64,000 nucleotides of DNA, from positions 1 through 64,000 of the forward strand of contig NZ_BOQP01000027.1 of NCBI RefSeq assembly GCF_018332715.1, read 5' to 3'. Source of the stretch: Winogradskya consettensis (GTDB lineage: Bacteria > Actinomycetota > Actinomycetes > Mycobacteriales > Micromonosporaceae). Both the position numbers and the translations under genes were made by a program. Below the pieces are notes generated by a model that worked only from the letters and a program-made list of their open reading frames with translations, was not told the DNA's origin and did no database searches. Positions 35,747 through 43,396 of the stretch are shown here, one piece after another. Position 1 is the first letter of the stretch. Each line of letters starts with the position of its first letter.

Positions 35747-36751
35747 TCAGGGTGAGGCGATCGTGATCACGTCGGCTGCGTCGCGGCGGGGGACTGCGGG
35801 AAGCAGGGGGCTCGACACCGGGTAGCCGAGTCGTACGGCGAGGAAGGGCACGCCGAGGTCGGACAGCATGCCGCGGAGCAGGTGCCGGGGCCAGGTCACC
35901 TCGACGGCCTCGCTGAGCGGGGCGGTGGCCAGGCCCTCCGCGGTGGCCAGCAGCAGGAGTGCGGAGACGGCTTCGCCGCCGCGGAGCAGGTCGAGGGGCT
36001 GGTCGTCGGTGCCGAAGACGATGACGTACGCCGCGCCCTTGTCATCACCGGGCCCGGCGGTCAGGCCCGCGGTCGCACCGTCGGGGGTGAAGTCACGGAC
36101 CGGGACCCGCCGGGCGTCCGGCTGGACCATGGATGCGGGCGGAACACCGTCGCTGCGCCAGATCGGGCGGCTCGTCCACCGGTCGAGCTCGGCCTGATAG
36201 GCGGGGTCCTCGTGCTCGGCGCGGGCGGCCCGCTCGGTCGTCACGGCCAGCATCGGGATCTGATCCGCCGGGACGACGTGCAGGTAGGCGCCCTCGAACT
36301 CGACGAATCGGCGCAGCCGGGTGAGCATCTGCTCGGACACGACCCGGTCACCGAACGCCCGCCTGTCGGTACGGCGGCGGTGGATCGCGGCGGCCATCCG
36401 CTGGGCCTGCGGGTCGGCCGGGATCTCGGCGCCCAGGTGGATGCGGGCGAGCAGGTCCGGCTGGTCCGGGCCGGGGAACCTTTCGACGGTGACGGCGAAG
36501 CCGGCCGCGGCCAGCGCGGTGCGCGCGTGGTGCAGCGCGATGCCGCAGCTGATCAGGAGCAGCCGCCCGTCGGCGTCGACGGTGCCGAGGTGCCGGCTGC
36601 GGTCCACGCAGAGTTCCAGGGTGTCACCGGCGGTGTGCCAGGTCCACGGCTGGGTGTTGAACACCGAAGGTGCCCGCAGCGATGCCTGCGCGGCGGCGGT
36701 GAGGACAGCGGTCGTCTCTCCGCTGGTCAATCGCCTGGATGCGACGCTCAT
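35747..36751 (-). CDS. Acg-type nitroreductase family protein
   Basis: 334 residues with the N-terminal RAPSVFNTQPWTW motif and central HRRRTDRRAF typical of the Acg/nitroreductase-like proteins of actinobacteria, which resemble flavin enzymes but often have altered FMN pockets. In mycobacteria these genes belong to the DosR dormancy regulon. A DosR-like palindrome lies between it and the divergent universal stress gene. Actual catalysis is unproven for this family. Confidence 0.85.
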   Translation of the reverse strand: MSVASRRLTSGETTAVLTAAAQASLRAPSVFNTQPWTWHTAGDTLELCVDRSRHLGTVDADGRLLLISCGIALHHARTALAAAGFAVTVERFPGPDQPDLLARIHLGAEIPADPQAQRMAAAIHRRRTDRRAFGDRVVSEQMLTRLRRFVEFEGAYLHVVPADQIPMLAVTTERAARAEHEDPAYQAELDRWTSRPIWRSDGVPPASMVQPDARRVPVRDFTPDGATAGLTAGPGDDKGAAYVIVFGTDDQPLDLLRGGEAVSALLLLATAEGLATAPLSEAVEVTWPRHLLRGMLSDLGVPFLAVRLGYPVSSPLLPAVPRRDAADVITIASP

Positions 36752-36809
36752 GGTGGAGACCTCAATTCTCGTCGTCCTCCACGGTGCCCGTTGCGGCCCG
36801 GACCGGGCA

Positions 36810-36823
36810 GGGACCTAAGTCCC
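36810..36823. promoter_or_regulatory. DosR/DevR-like box
   Basis: GGGACCTAAGTCCC differs at one position from the core GGGACTWWAGTCCC of the mycobacterial dormancy regulator box. It lies 59 bp before the nitroreductase start and 87 bp before the stress-protein start, shared by two gene types that are classical regulon members. Confidence 0.7.
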
Positions 36824-36909
36824 GTCCGGTGGGGCTGGACGGCCCGGCCTTTTCCGCGCGGCGGGGGCGATGGTGAGGGTGCCTCACCCCCCATCGTCAG
36901 GAGCTCGTC

Positions 36910-37359
36910 ATGACCGATCAGCAGTACGACCGGCGCATCGTCGTCGGAGTGGACAGCTCATCCGGCTCGAAGGCGGCGCTGCGCTGGGCACTGTCGCAGG
37001 CCGCACTGTCCGGCTCGACGGTCGAGGCCGTCGCGGCGTGGCAGGACCCCGCCATGACCACCTACGCGTACGGATGGTCGCCGGCCGAGTTCGACGACAG
37101 CAACATCCGCACCCTCACCGAGAAGGCGCTGGCAGAAACGGTCACCGACGCGATGAACCCGCAGAACCAGGTCGTCGAGGTCAGGACCACCGTGGTCCAG
37201 GGACTCGCATCGCAGGTGCTGCCCGCCGTCGCCGCTGGAGCGCAACTGCTGGTGGTCGGCAATCGGGGACACGGTGCCTTCGCGGGGATGTTGCTGGGAT
37301 CGGTCAGCCAGCACTGCGTACACCACGCCCCCTGCCCTGTTGTTGTCGTTCCGGAATAG
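36910..37359 (+). CDS. Universal stress protein (UspA family)
   Basis: 149 residues, single domain. VVGVDSSSGSKAALRWAL opens the fold, and the ATP-binding signature GNRGHGAFAGMLLGS is complete (G-x2-G-x9-G-S). It is likely an ATP-binding stress protein for hypoxia or dormancy, given the shared DosR-like box upstream. The multi-span membrane-protein gene follows after nine bases and may be co-transcribed. Confidence 0.93.
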   Translation: MTDQQYDRRIVVGVDSSSGSKAALRWALSQAALSGSTVEAVAAWQDPAMTTYAYGWSPAEFDDSNIRTLTEKALAETVTDAMNPQNQVVEVRTTVVQGLASQVLPAVAAGAQLLVVGNRGHGAFAGMLLGSVSQHCVHHAPCPVVVVPE

Positions 37360-37368
37360 GCGCACCGG

Positions 37369-38229
37369 ATGAGGACGAACGGGCGCCTGCTCGGCGCCGG
37401 GCTCGTGGGACTCGGTGTCGCTGTCGCCACGGTGGCGACGCTGGGCCCGCTCGTCCTCGGCGTGATCCGCTACCGGATCTCGCCGACAAGCCTCAACCAG
37501 GTCGTCGGGGGTAACGCGGCCGCGTTGTGCGTCGTGGCCCCGATCGCTGCCACAGTCGGCGTTCTGGCGATCCGTGAACACCCGGCGGCGCCGGTGCTGG
37601 CCCTGGCGCCGGCCACCTTTGTCGTCTACACCTACGTCCAGTTGATCGTCGGCAACGAGTACCTGCGGCTACCGGGCAACGTGGAGCGCTACTTCCCGCT
37701 CCTGCTGGGCGTCTTCCTGCTCGGCGCCGCCATCATGATCAAGGCCTGGAACAGTGTGCCGGCTGCGGATTTACCGGTGGCTTCAGCACGCGTCGAGCGC
37801 GTCGCGGGGCTGCTGCTGCTGGGCATCGCCGCGTTCGTCGTGGTGGGGCTGCACCTGCCGACCTTCCTCGACGCGATGCGAGACTCCCCGCAGTCGGAGC
37901 AGTACCTCACCAGTCCTACGGCGTTCTGGCTGGTGAAGCTCATGGACCTGGGCATCGTCGTCCCCGCCGCGATCACCGTCGGTGCCGGGGTGCTGCGTCA
38001 CCGGCCCTGGGCCCGCAAGCCGATGTACGCCCTGCTCGGCGCGTACACCCTGATCGGTGCGTCGGTCGCCGGGATGGCGATCACCATGGGGATTCGGCGC
38101 GACCCCGACGCGTCCACCGCCACGACCATCGGGTCGGTCCTGGTCGCCACCGCGCTGGCAGCCGTCACCGGATATGTCTACCGGCCGCTCTTCTCACGGG
38201 CCGGGTCCCGGTCCAGCCCGCGGCGATGA
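37369..38229 (+). CDS. Multi-span membrane protein, function unknown
   Basis: 286 residues with about seven or eight hydrophobic segments, such as LVGLGVAVATVATLGPLVLG and LLLLGIAAFVVVGLHL. No family recognised. It starts nine bases after the universal stress protein gene, so probably shares its DosR-like control. It contains a TTA codon at 37771. Confidence 0.75.
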   Translation: MRTNGRLLGAGLVGLGVAVATVATLGPLVLGVIRYRISPTSLNQVVGGNAAALCVVAPIAATVGVLAIREHPAAPVLALAPATFVVYTYVQLIVGNEYLRLPGNVERYFPLLLGVFLLGAAIMIKAWNSVPAADLPVASARVERVAGLLLLGIAAFVVVGLHLPTFLDAMRDSPQSEQYLTSPTAFWLVKLMDLGIVVPAAITVGAGVLRHRPWARKPMYALLGAYTLIGASVAGMAITMGIRRDPDASTATTIGSVLVATALAAVTGYVYRPLFSRAGSRSSPRR

Positions 38230-38255
38230 CCTCACCGCGGGCTGGATCCGGCCGG

Positions 38256-38957
38256 TCAGCAGGCCCGTAGGCAGCGCAGGAAGATGTGCGGGATGCCGTC
38301 GGCCGGGTCGGGGCCGAGGTCGGTCGCGGTGGACCGGAGGACGACGCGGCTGCCGGGTGGTTGTGCCGGACGTCAGGTCGATCCCACTGCCCAGGCCGGA
38401 GCCGTCGCCGGCGTAGTCGCCCGAGGCGGTGAACGCGATGTGGTCGCCGCTGCCCGAGATCTCCGCCTCGTAGACCGTGTTGCCGAAGTCGTCGTCGGCG
38501 GGCGTGGCCAGCCGGGTCGTGTCGTTCAGGAGGTCGCGTACGTACGCCTGCTGGCCGTACAACCAGTTGCCCTCGTCGTCCCTGCCGGTGAAGGCCGACA
38601 CGACGAACGCGACGTACTGCCCGTCGTCGGAGATCGTGCCGCCGTCGCTGATTCCGGGGATCTGCCGGTCGCCGGCGAAGACGCTGGCCCGGGTCGTCGT
38701 GCCGGTCTCGAGGTCGCGGACGAAGACGTCCCGGTCGTTGTTGGTGTCGCCGGGCACGAGATTCGACGCGTACGAGGTGAAGACGACGTACCGGCCGTTA
38801 CCGGAGATCGCAACGAGCGTGGAGGCGTAGCTGTTGGCAGGTTGCCCGGCGTGCCGTCCGGGGTGGCGTCGATCAGGACGGCGTTACCGGTCGGGGCGGC
38901 GGCCAGGGCGGGCGCCGGGGCGAGAAGGAGGACGTTCGATTCAGTAGAAATCCACAT
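38256..38957 (-). pseudogene. Broken TolB/PD40-type beta-propeller gene
   Basis: The minus strand holds pieces in different frames that join into one protein. The first has the end of a signal peptide (LLLAPAPALAAAPTG) and AVLIDATPDGTPGN. The second, after a shift near 38840, reads NSYASTLVAISGNGRYVVF, then TSYASNLVPGDTNNDRDVFV and similar WD40-like (PD40) repeats. The third, after a shift near 38355, reads RVVLRSTATDLGPDPADGIP and ends HIFLRCLRAC at 38256. Two frameshifts and a missing N terminus mean no intact product, unless the assembly is wrong. Confidence 0.75.
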
Positions 38958-39028
38958 CGGATGGATAGGTTCCCGTCGACGGGAGACCGTTCGGTGCTTC
39001 TCGGGAGACGAAGAGTGGGGACGGGATC

Positions 39029-39247
39029 TTGAACAGGTTCAAGCGGGTAAGTGCGGCGCTGGCTCTCACCGTGGCGGTGACCGCCGGACTGACCGTGGCC
39101 TCACAGGGGTCGGCGATGGCGGCTACGACCAAGTTTGTCGGGGCTTTTGCGAACCCGACGGAATGCGCTGTCCAGGCCGCCTTCCGGTCCTGGGTCGATG
39201 GACACACCTACTGGTGTGACGGGGCGTACCTCTACACCTACGCCTGA
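39029..39247 (+). CDS. Small secreted protein
   Basis: 72 residues from a TTG start. A clear signal peptide (basic MNRFKR, hydrophobic core, cut near AMA-A) leaves about 41 residues, with two Cys (PTECAVQ, TYWCDG) likely in a disulfide. Small secreted peptides of this design are common in actinomycetes and of unknown function. A hairpin 18 bases past the stop ends the unit. Confidence 0.65.
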   Translation: MNRFKRVSAALALTVAVTAGLTVASQGSAMAATTKFVGAFANPTECAVQAAFRSWVDGHTYWCDGAYLYTYA

Positions 39248-39264
39248 CCGCATCGCGTGGCGCG

Positions 39265-39291
39265 CGGCCCGCCGACGAGACCGGCGGGCCG
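39265..39291. terminator. Convergent hairpin terminator
   Basis: CGGCCCGCCG and CGGCGGGCCG form a perfect 10-bp stem around a 7-nt loop, exactly between two convergent genes. Confidence 0.65.
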
Positions 39292-39304
39292 TGCGCGGAG
39301 ACGT

Positions 39305-40117
39305 TCAGTTGAGCGGGCCTCCGGAGGGCTGGGAGTCGGTGACCTTGCTGAGGTCGCACAGTGCGGCGACTTCGGTTTTGGCCAGGTTGGCGTTCTTGGG
39401 GACCGCTGAGAATGCGGTGATGAAGCTGTTGTCGAAGCGGTTTTCGTCGGTGTCGCAGCCGGAGTCCTGGGGTTCGGCGCCGATGCCGCCGCCGAGCAGG
39501 GTGCCGGCGGTGTCGCGCAGGACGTACGACGAGCCGCGTGAGACGAGGTCGGTGCAGTTGGCTGATCGGGTGCGGTAGGTGATGGTGCCGATGCCTTGCG
39601 GGTCGGTGCTTGTCTTGGCGGGGACCAGCGTCGTGGTGATCGGGGCCAGGCCGTTGGTGGCGTCGCCGGCGGGCAGCCATTGGGATGGCGCGAAGGTGAT
39701 GGTGACGTCGGTGGCATCGGTGCCTTTGATGGCCAGGGTGGTGCCGACCGGGACCTTCGTCTTGGGGAGCAGGATCGGGACCTCGATCACCTGGTAGCGG
39801 TGGAAGGTGTCCTGCACCGTGCTGGTGCCGTCCGCGCCGAGGGCGTCGAAGGTGACGCGGGTGTGGTAGGCGACCTTGTCGGTGGTGTTCTCCAGGATCG
39901 CGCCGATGGTGACGGTGCTGAAGTTGGCGGCGTGCAGTGTGGAGTGGCCCTGCTCCGCGAGGCTGATGCCGGTCGGGTCACCTGCTGCTGCGGGATCCGG
40001 TGGCGGGGTGAGCAGGCGGCAGGAGGCTTGCGGGGGCGTGTCCTGTCCGGTGCAGGCTCCGACGGTGCCCGTTATGGTGACGGCCGCGACGGCGGCCAGC
40101 CAGATCCTGCGTCGCAC
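39305..40117 (-). CDS. Lipoprotein of an ESX-like operon
   Basis: 270 residues. The signal ends in a lipobox (TVGAC, Cys22), so it is anchored on the outer membrane leaflet. The rest (TLHAANFSTVTIGAILENTT, YQVIEVPILLPKTKVPVG) looks like an all-beta domain with four or five Cys, of no family I recognise. It is the last of four same-strand genes from 42010, 18 bases after the previous stop, and so may receive or anchor the ESX-like proteins encoded before it. Confidence 0.75.
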   Translation of the reverse strand: MRRRIWLAAVAAVTITGTVGACTGQDTPPQASCRLLTPPPDPAAAGDPTGISLAEQGHSTLHAANFSTVTIGAILENTTDKVAYHTRVTFDALGADGTSTVQDTFHRYQVIEVPILLPKTKVPVGTTLAIKGTDATDVTITFAPSQWLPAGDATNGLAPITTTLVPAKTSTDPQGIGTITYRTRSANCTDLVSRGSSYVLRDTAGTLLGGGIGAEPQDSGCDTDENRFDNSFITAFSAVPKNANLAKTEVAALCDLSKVTDSQPSGGPLN

Positions 40118-40135
40118 CTGGGGGATCCTCTCGGG

Positions 40136-40648
40136 TCAGCGGTCGTTGCCGTAGTACTTGTTGGAGAGCTCGGCGATCTTCGCGAACTGGTCCTGGACGA
40201 GTTCGGCGGCTGCCTGGGCGACGGCGGCGGTGAACTGGTGTTCGTCCAGCGCCCGGACCGTGCCGGGTGCGATGTCGACCTGCCACTGTCGCATTCCGAC
40301 GGCTTTGACGGCGATGCGGCCGTCGGTGGAGTAGCCGCGGGCGACGATCTCGTCGCGTTCGGCGCGCCAGTCGATGTCGCGGGCGCTGACCGGGGTGTCC
40401 TCCCCGGTGACCTGTCGGCCGGTGTGGTCGCTGAAGGTGCGCCAGTATTCGCGGGTACGGGCGACCCAGAGCAGGCCGGCCAGCGCGGTGAGACGCCGTT
40501 CGAGGTCGGATTCGGTGCACCGCTCGTAGAAGCCCTGCGGGAAGTGCAGGGTGAGCCGGTCCCGGTCGGTCAGGTCGGCGGTGATCGACCCGTCCGGGGT
40601 GGAGGCGCGTACGCGTATGGCCTGGATCCGGTCGGCGAGTTCACCCAT
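40136..40648 (-). CDS. Hypothetical protein of the ESX-like operon
   Basis: 170 residues from ATG 40648 (MGELADRIQAIRV), with AAGGGTG upstream. It is soluble, mixed alpha/beta, with a helical C-terminus. The FPQGFYERCTESDLERRLTA segment and TPDGSITADL start resemble YbaB/EspG-like proteins seen beside ESX substrates, a weak match. Seven bases separate it from the upstream gene. A chaperone for the neighbouring helical proteins is a guess. Confidence 0.65.
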   Translation of the reverse strand: MGELADRIQAIRVRASTPDGSITADLTDRDRLTLHFPQGFYERCTESDLERRLTALAGLLWVARTREYWRTFSDHTGRQVTGEDTPVSARDIDWRAERDEIVARGYSTDGRIAVKAVGMRQWQVDIAPGTVRALDEHQFTAAVAQAAAELVQDQFAKIAELSNKYYGNDR

Positions 40649-40655
40649 CAGCGGT

Positions 40656-41612
40656 TCACCCTTCCGCGGTGCCGAGCCCGGTGGGCCCGTTGCCGGTGAC
40701 GGTTGCCGCGGTGGCATCCGCCAGCGCCGGTCGCCGGGGGGTGAATGCCTCCGCGTTGCCCTGCAGGTAGCCGTGGGAGCCGGTCATCGCGTCGGCGATC
40801 ACGCGTTCCTTGCCGGTGATGTCGGAGGCGAGCTCTTCGAGGCCCTTACGGATCTGCTCCACGACGTCATGGGCGTTCTTGCCGTCGAACTTCACCGGTT
40901 TCGGATCGTCGCCGGTGAACGACGCCCCGGACGAGGCCGCCTCCCCGACGATGGTCAGGCCCAGCGCGACCGAGGCGCCGGCTGACGGCCCGGCGGCGGC
41001 GATCGCGAAGATCGACCCGACCACGGTCAGCAGGCACGAGGTCTCTTTGGGGTTGCAGTCGAGCAGCACGTCCAGGGAATCCTGCGCGGCATGGGCCAGC
41101 TCGTCGACACTCCTGCGGGCCTCACGCCACAGGGCGCGCTCGGCCTCCATCGCACCTTTGAGGGCGAGGATCAGGGAGAACTGGTTGGCGGTCACCCCGG
41201 TGAACCGATCCATGAAGTTGGTACGGAAGTTGGTCGCGGCGGGCCCTCGCCAGTCCTCGATGAGGGTGCCGACCCGGGCGAACCCGCCCAGGGCCGGGTT
41301 GACGGTCACCGCGTCGGTGTTGACCTTGTCCTGGCCGGTGCCCTCGTTCAGCGTGCTCGCCGCACTCGCCAGCACCGTGATCGCGGGAGTGAAGACGTCC
41401 GGGTCCGGCATGCCCAAAAACGGGGTGAACATCTCCGCGACCCCGGCGAAGCGTCCCACGGTCCCGTCGACGGCGAGCTGAACCTCGTGGTCACTGCCGC
41501 CGCCGTACCATTTACCGTCGTCTTTTTTGTTGAATCCGCGTTGTTTGAGGTCCATCTCGATGGCGGACGTCTCGATCTTCGCGGCGTGCTCGGCCAGCTG
41601 TTCGTAGCTCAC
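40656..41612 (-). CDS. ESX/WXG-type helical protein
   Basis: 318 residues from GTG 41612, overlapping the upstream stop by four bases. The centre (VGTLIEDWRGPAATNFRTNF, then a long helical stretch with SVDELAHAAQDSLD) has a W-x-G turn between helices like WXG100/ESX substrates. Residues 200-240 are glycine/alanine-rich and hydrophobic. No signal peptide. It is probably a type VII secretion substrate or partner; no EccC ATPase is in the window, so the machinery must lie elsewhere. Confidence 0.65.
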   Translation of the reverse strand: MSYEQLAEHAAKIETSAIEMDLKQRGFNKKDDGKWYGGGSDHEVQLAVDGTVGRFAGVAEMFTPFLGMPDPDVFTPAITVLASAASTLNEGTGQDKVNTDAVTVNPALGGFARVGTLIEDWRGPAATNFRTNFMDRFTGVTANQFSLILALKGAMEAERALWREARRSVDELAHAAQDSLDVLLDCNPKETSCLLTVVGSIFAIAAAGPSAGASVALGLTIVGEAASSGASFTGDDPKPVKFDGKNAHDVVEQIRKGLEELASDITGKERVIADAMTGSHGYLQGNAEAFTPRRPALADATAATVTGNGPTGLGTAEG

Positions 41613-42010
41613 TGCGGTGTCCCGTCCTGCGGGTGCGCGGCTTCCACGGCGGGTTGCAGCTCCTGGAACTTCTTCGCCGCGACGTCGTCGGTCCGGGCGT
41701 ACTCGTCGGCGGCCAGCACCATGGCGTCGCCGGTCAGTTCCAGGTTTTCCGCTGTGGTCCGCAGGATCTCGAAGACCGCGTCCCGGAAGTCGTCGAACGC
41801 CGGTTTCGCGGGGCCGTACGGGCCGCCGAGCTTGCCGTCGCGATAGAAGTTGTGGCCGACACTGTCCGTGAGCAGGAGGTTGCCGGCGGCGAGCCGGAAC
41901 TGCTGTGCGACGGGTTTGAGCTGGTACTGGCCCGCTTCCCACAGGTCGACCAGGTCGGCGCCCAGTTCATCGCCACTGTGCGGCATCGTCGTCTCCCCCG
42001 ACATCGCCAT
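41609..42010 (-). CDS. Small helical ESX-associated protein
   Basis: 133 residues, helical throughout, with ENLELTGDAMVLAADEYARTDDVAA near the C terminus, the pattern of small WXG100-like partners. It starts the four-gene operon 42010-39305. Start ATG 42010 or the internal ATG of MPHSGDEL are both possible. Confidence 0.7.
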   Translation of the reverse strand: MAMSGETTMPHSGDELGADLVDLWEAGQYQLKPVAQQFRLAAGNLLLTDSVGHNFYRDGKLGGPYGPAKPAFDDFRDAVFEILRTTAENLELTGDAMVLAADEYARTDDVAAKKFQELQPAVEAAHPQDGTPQ

Positions 42011-42150
42011 ATCGAGACCGATCAGTCGCTCACGATAGCCCAGCGACGCACCCGCCGCGGCCCCGCGACTGTGTTGATCAGCTCAAACGCACGCCGGCGA
42101 CGGTCGCGGCAGCAGGCTGTCCGAGGGCCGGCAGCCGGCGGCTTCGTGGC

Positions 42151-42771
42151 TCAGGCCGGACGGGCCGGGCGGGACTGGGTGTCGAGGCCGGCGACGAGCA
42201 GCGTGATGCCCAGGTTGAAGGCCTGTGGCCCGCGCGGGAGGTCGGCGGGGTCGAGGGAGTGCGGGGCGGCGACGACGCCGAGGCTGTCGGCTTGGAGGCG
42301 TTGTTGCTGGTGGAAGGCGTGGCCGACGAGGAAGAGGACCATGGTCTCCGCGGCGAGGCCGGTGGTCTGCGGGTCGAAGCCGCCGGCGCAGATCGCCCGG
42401 GAGAGGCGGTGGGCGAGACCGTCGGCGCCGAGGCCGAGGGCGAGGGTGCTGGAGACGACCTCGGCGCCGTCCTTGTAGGCCAGGAGTGCGTCGTGCAGTG
42501 CTGCGGCCTCGTGACGCACCTGGTCGCGCCAGTCGCCGGTGCCGGGGTCGGCGGGGCGGGCGCTCGCGATGATCTGGTCGGAGACGGCTGCCAGGAGGGC
42601 CTGCTTATTGGGGAAGTGCCAGTAGAGCGCGCTGGGCTGCACGCCGAGGGTGGTGGCCAGGTGCCGCATCGTGAGGTCGGGCAGGCCCTGCTCGTCGAGG
42701 ATCCGCAGGGCGGCGGCCAGTACGTCCTCGCGGCTGTTGCGGGCGTACCCGGCGCTTGAAGGTCTCGGCAC
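42151..42771 (-). CDS. TetR-family repressor, probable BioQ-type biotin regulator
   Basis: 206 residues from GTG 42771. HTH: LTMRHLATTLGVQPSALYWH followed by FPNKQALLA, and a TetR C-terminal domain of the tetracycline-repressor type (HEAAALHDALLAYKDGAEVV). It is divergent from bioY. Two TGAAC-N3-GTTCA boxes, close to the published BioQ box of actinobacteria (TGAAC-N3-GTTAC), plus a long palindrome lie between. Control of biotin uptake is therefore likely, though not proven by the protein sequence alone. Confidence 0.82.
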   Translation of the reverse strand: MPRPSSAGYARNSREDVLAAALRILDEQGLPDLTMRHLATTLGVQPSALYWHFPNKQALLAAVSDQIIASARPADPGTGDWRDQVRHEAAALHDALLAYKDGAEVVSSTLALGLGADGLAHRLSRAICAGGFDPQTTGLAAETMVLFLVGHAFHQQQRLQADSLGVVAAPHSLDPADLPRGPQAFNLGITLLVAGLDTQSRPARPA

Positions 42772-42792
42772 GCCGTCACTATAGTGACGGCG
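42771..42792. promoter_or_regulatory. Perfect 22-bp palindrome at the TetR start
   Basis: CCGTCACTATAGTGACGG forms the core of a perfect 22-bp palindrome that touches the GTG start of the TetR gene. It differs in sequence from the TGAAC boxes next to it, so it is either the autoregulatory site or the site of a second regulator. Confidence 0.7.
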
Positions 42793-42798
42793 GTGTCC

Positions 42799-42826
42799 TG
42801 AACGTTGTTCAGGTGAACGGCGTTCA
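42799..42826. promoter_or_regulatory. Two tandem BioQ-like boxes before bioY
   Basis: TGAAC-GTT-GTTCA (42799-42811) and TGAAC-GGC-GTTCA (42814-42826) are perfect repeats, 15 bp centre to centre. The second runs into the bioY ribosome site AGGAGG, so occupancy would also block translation start. Confidence 0.75.
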
Positions 42827-42838
42827 GGAGGGGTGCGG

Positions 42839-43396
42839 GTGGAGCGGTTCGACACGCGGGATGTGGCGAGGATCGTGGTCTTCGCCGCGATCATGGCTGT
42901 CCTGGGGTTACCGGGTGCGATCACGTTGTTCGGTGGCGCGGTGCCCATCACCCTGCAGTCGATGGGCGCCATGCTGGCCGGTGCTGTGCTGGGGCCGTGG
43001 CGCGGTGCCACCTCGATCGTTGTCTTTCTCGTGCTGACGTTCGCGGGCCTGCCGTTGCTGTCCGGTGGGCGCGGCGGAGCCGGGGTGTTCGTCGGCCCGT
43101 CGGCGGGTTACCTGGCCGGCTGGGTCCTCGGGGCGTTCGTCGTGGGCGTCATCGTGCGGTTCCGGGGCCGGCCGCCGGTGTGGTGGCGGACGGCGTTGGG
43201 CTGCCTCGTCGGTGGGATGGCCGTCGTGTACGCGATCGGCGTCCCGGTCCAGGCCGCTGTCACGCATCTCCCACTGGGCAAGACCGTGCTGTCCGCCCTG
43301 GTTTTCGTGCCGGGGGATCTGCTCAAAGTGGTGTTCGCGACGATCGTCACGATGGCGCTGTGGCGGGCGTACCCGCGGGCTTTCGAGCTGAAGTGA
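42839..43396 (+). CDS. bioY: Biotin transporter substrate-binding subunit BioY
   Basis: 185 residues from GTG 42839, five bases after AGGAGGGG; the earlier GTG at 42833 overlaps that site. Six hydrophobic segments and the BioY marks are present: VFAAIMAVLGLPGAITLFGG, VPITLQSMGAMLAGAVLGP, GLPLLSGGRGGAGVFVGPSAGYL. It is the S component of an ECF transporter, and bioM and bioN downstream supply the ATPase and T subunit. A TTA codon is at 42908. Its stop overlaps the ligase start. Confidence 0.93.
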   Translation: MERFDTRDVARIVVFAAIMAVLGLPGAITLFGGAVPITLQSMGAMLAGAVLGPWRGATSIVVFLVLTFAGLPLLSGGRGGAGVFVGPSAGYLAGWVLGAFVVGVIVRFRGRPPVWWRTALGCLVGGMAVVYAIGVPVQAAVTHLPLGKTVLSALVFVPGDLLKVVFATIVTMALWRAYPRAFELK

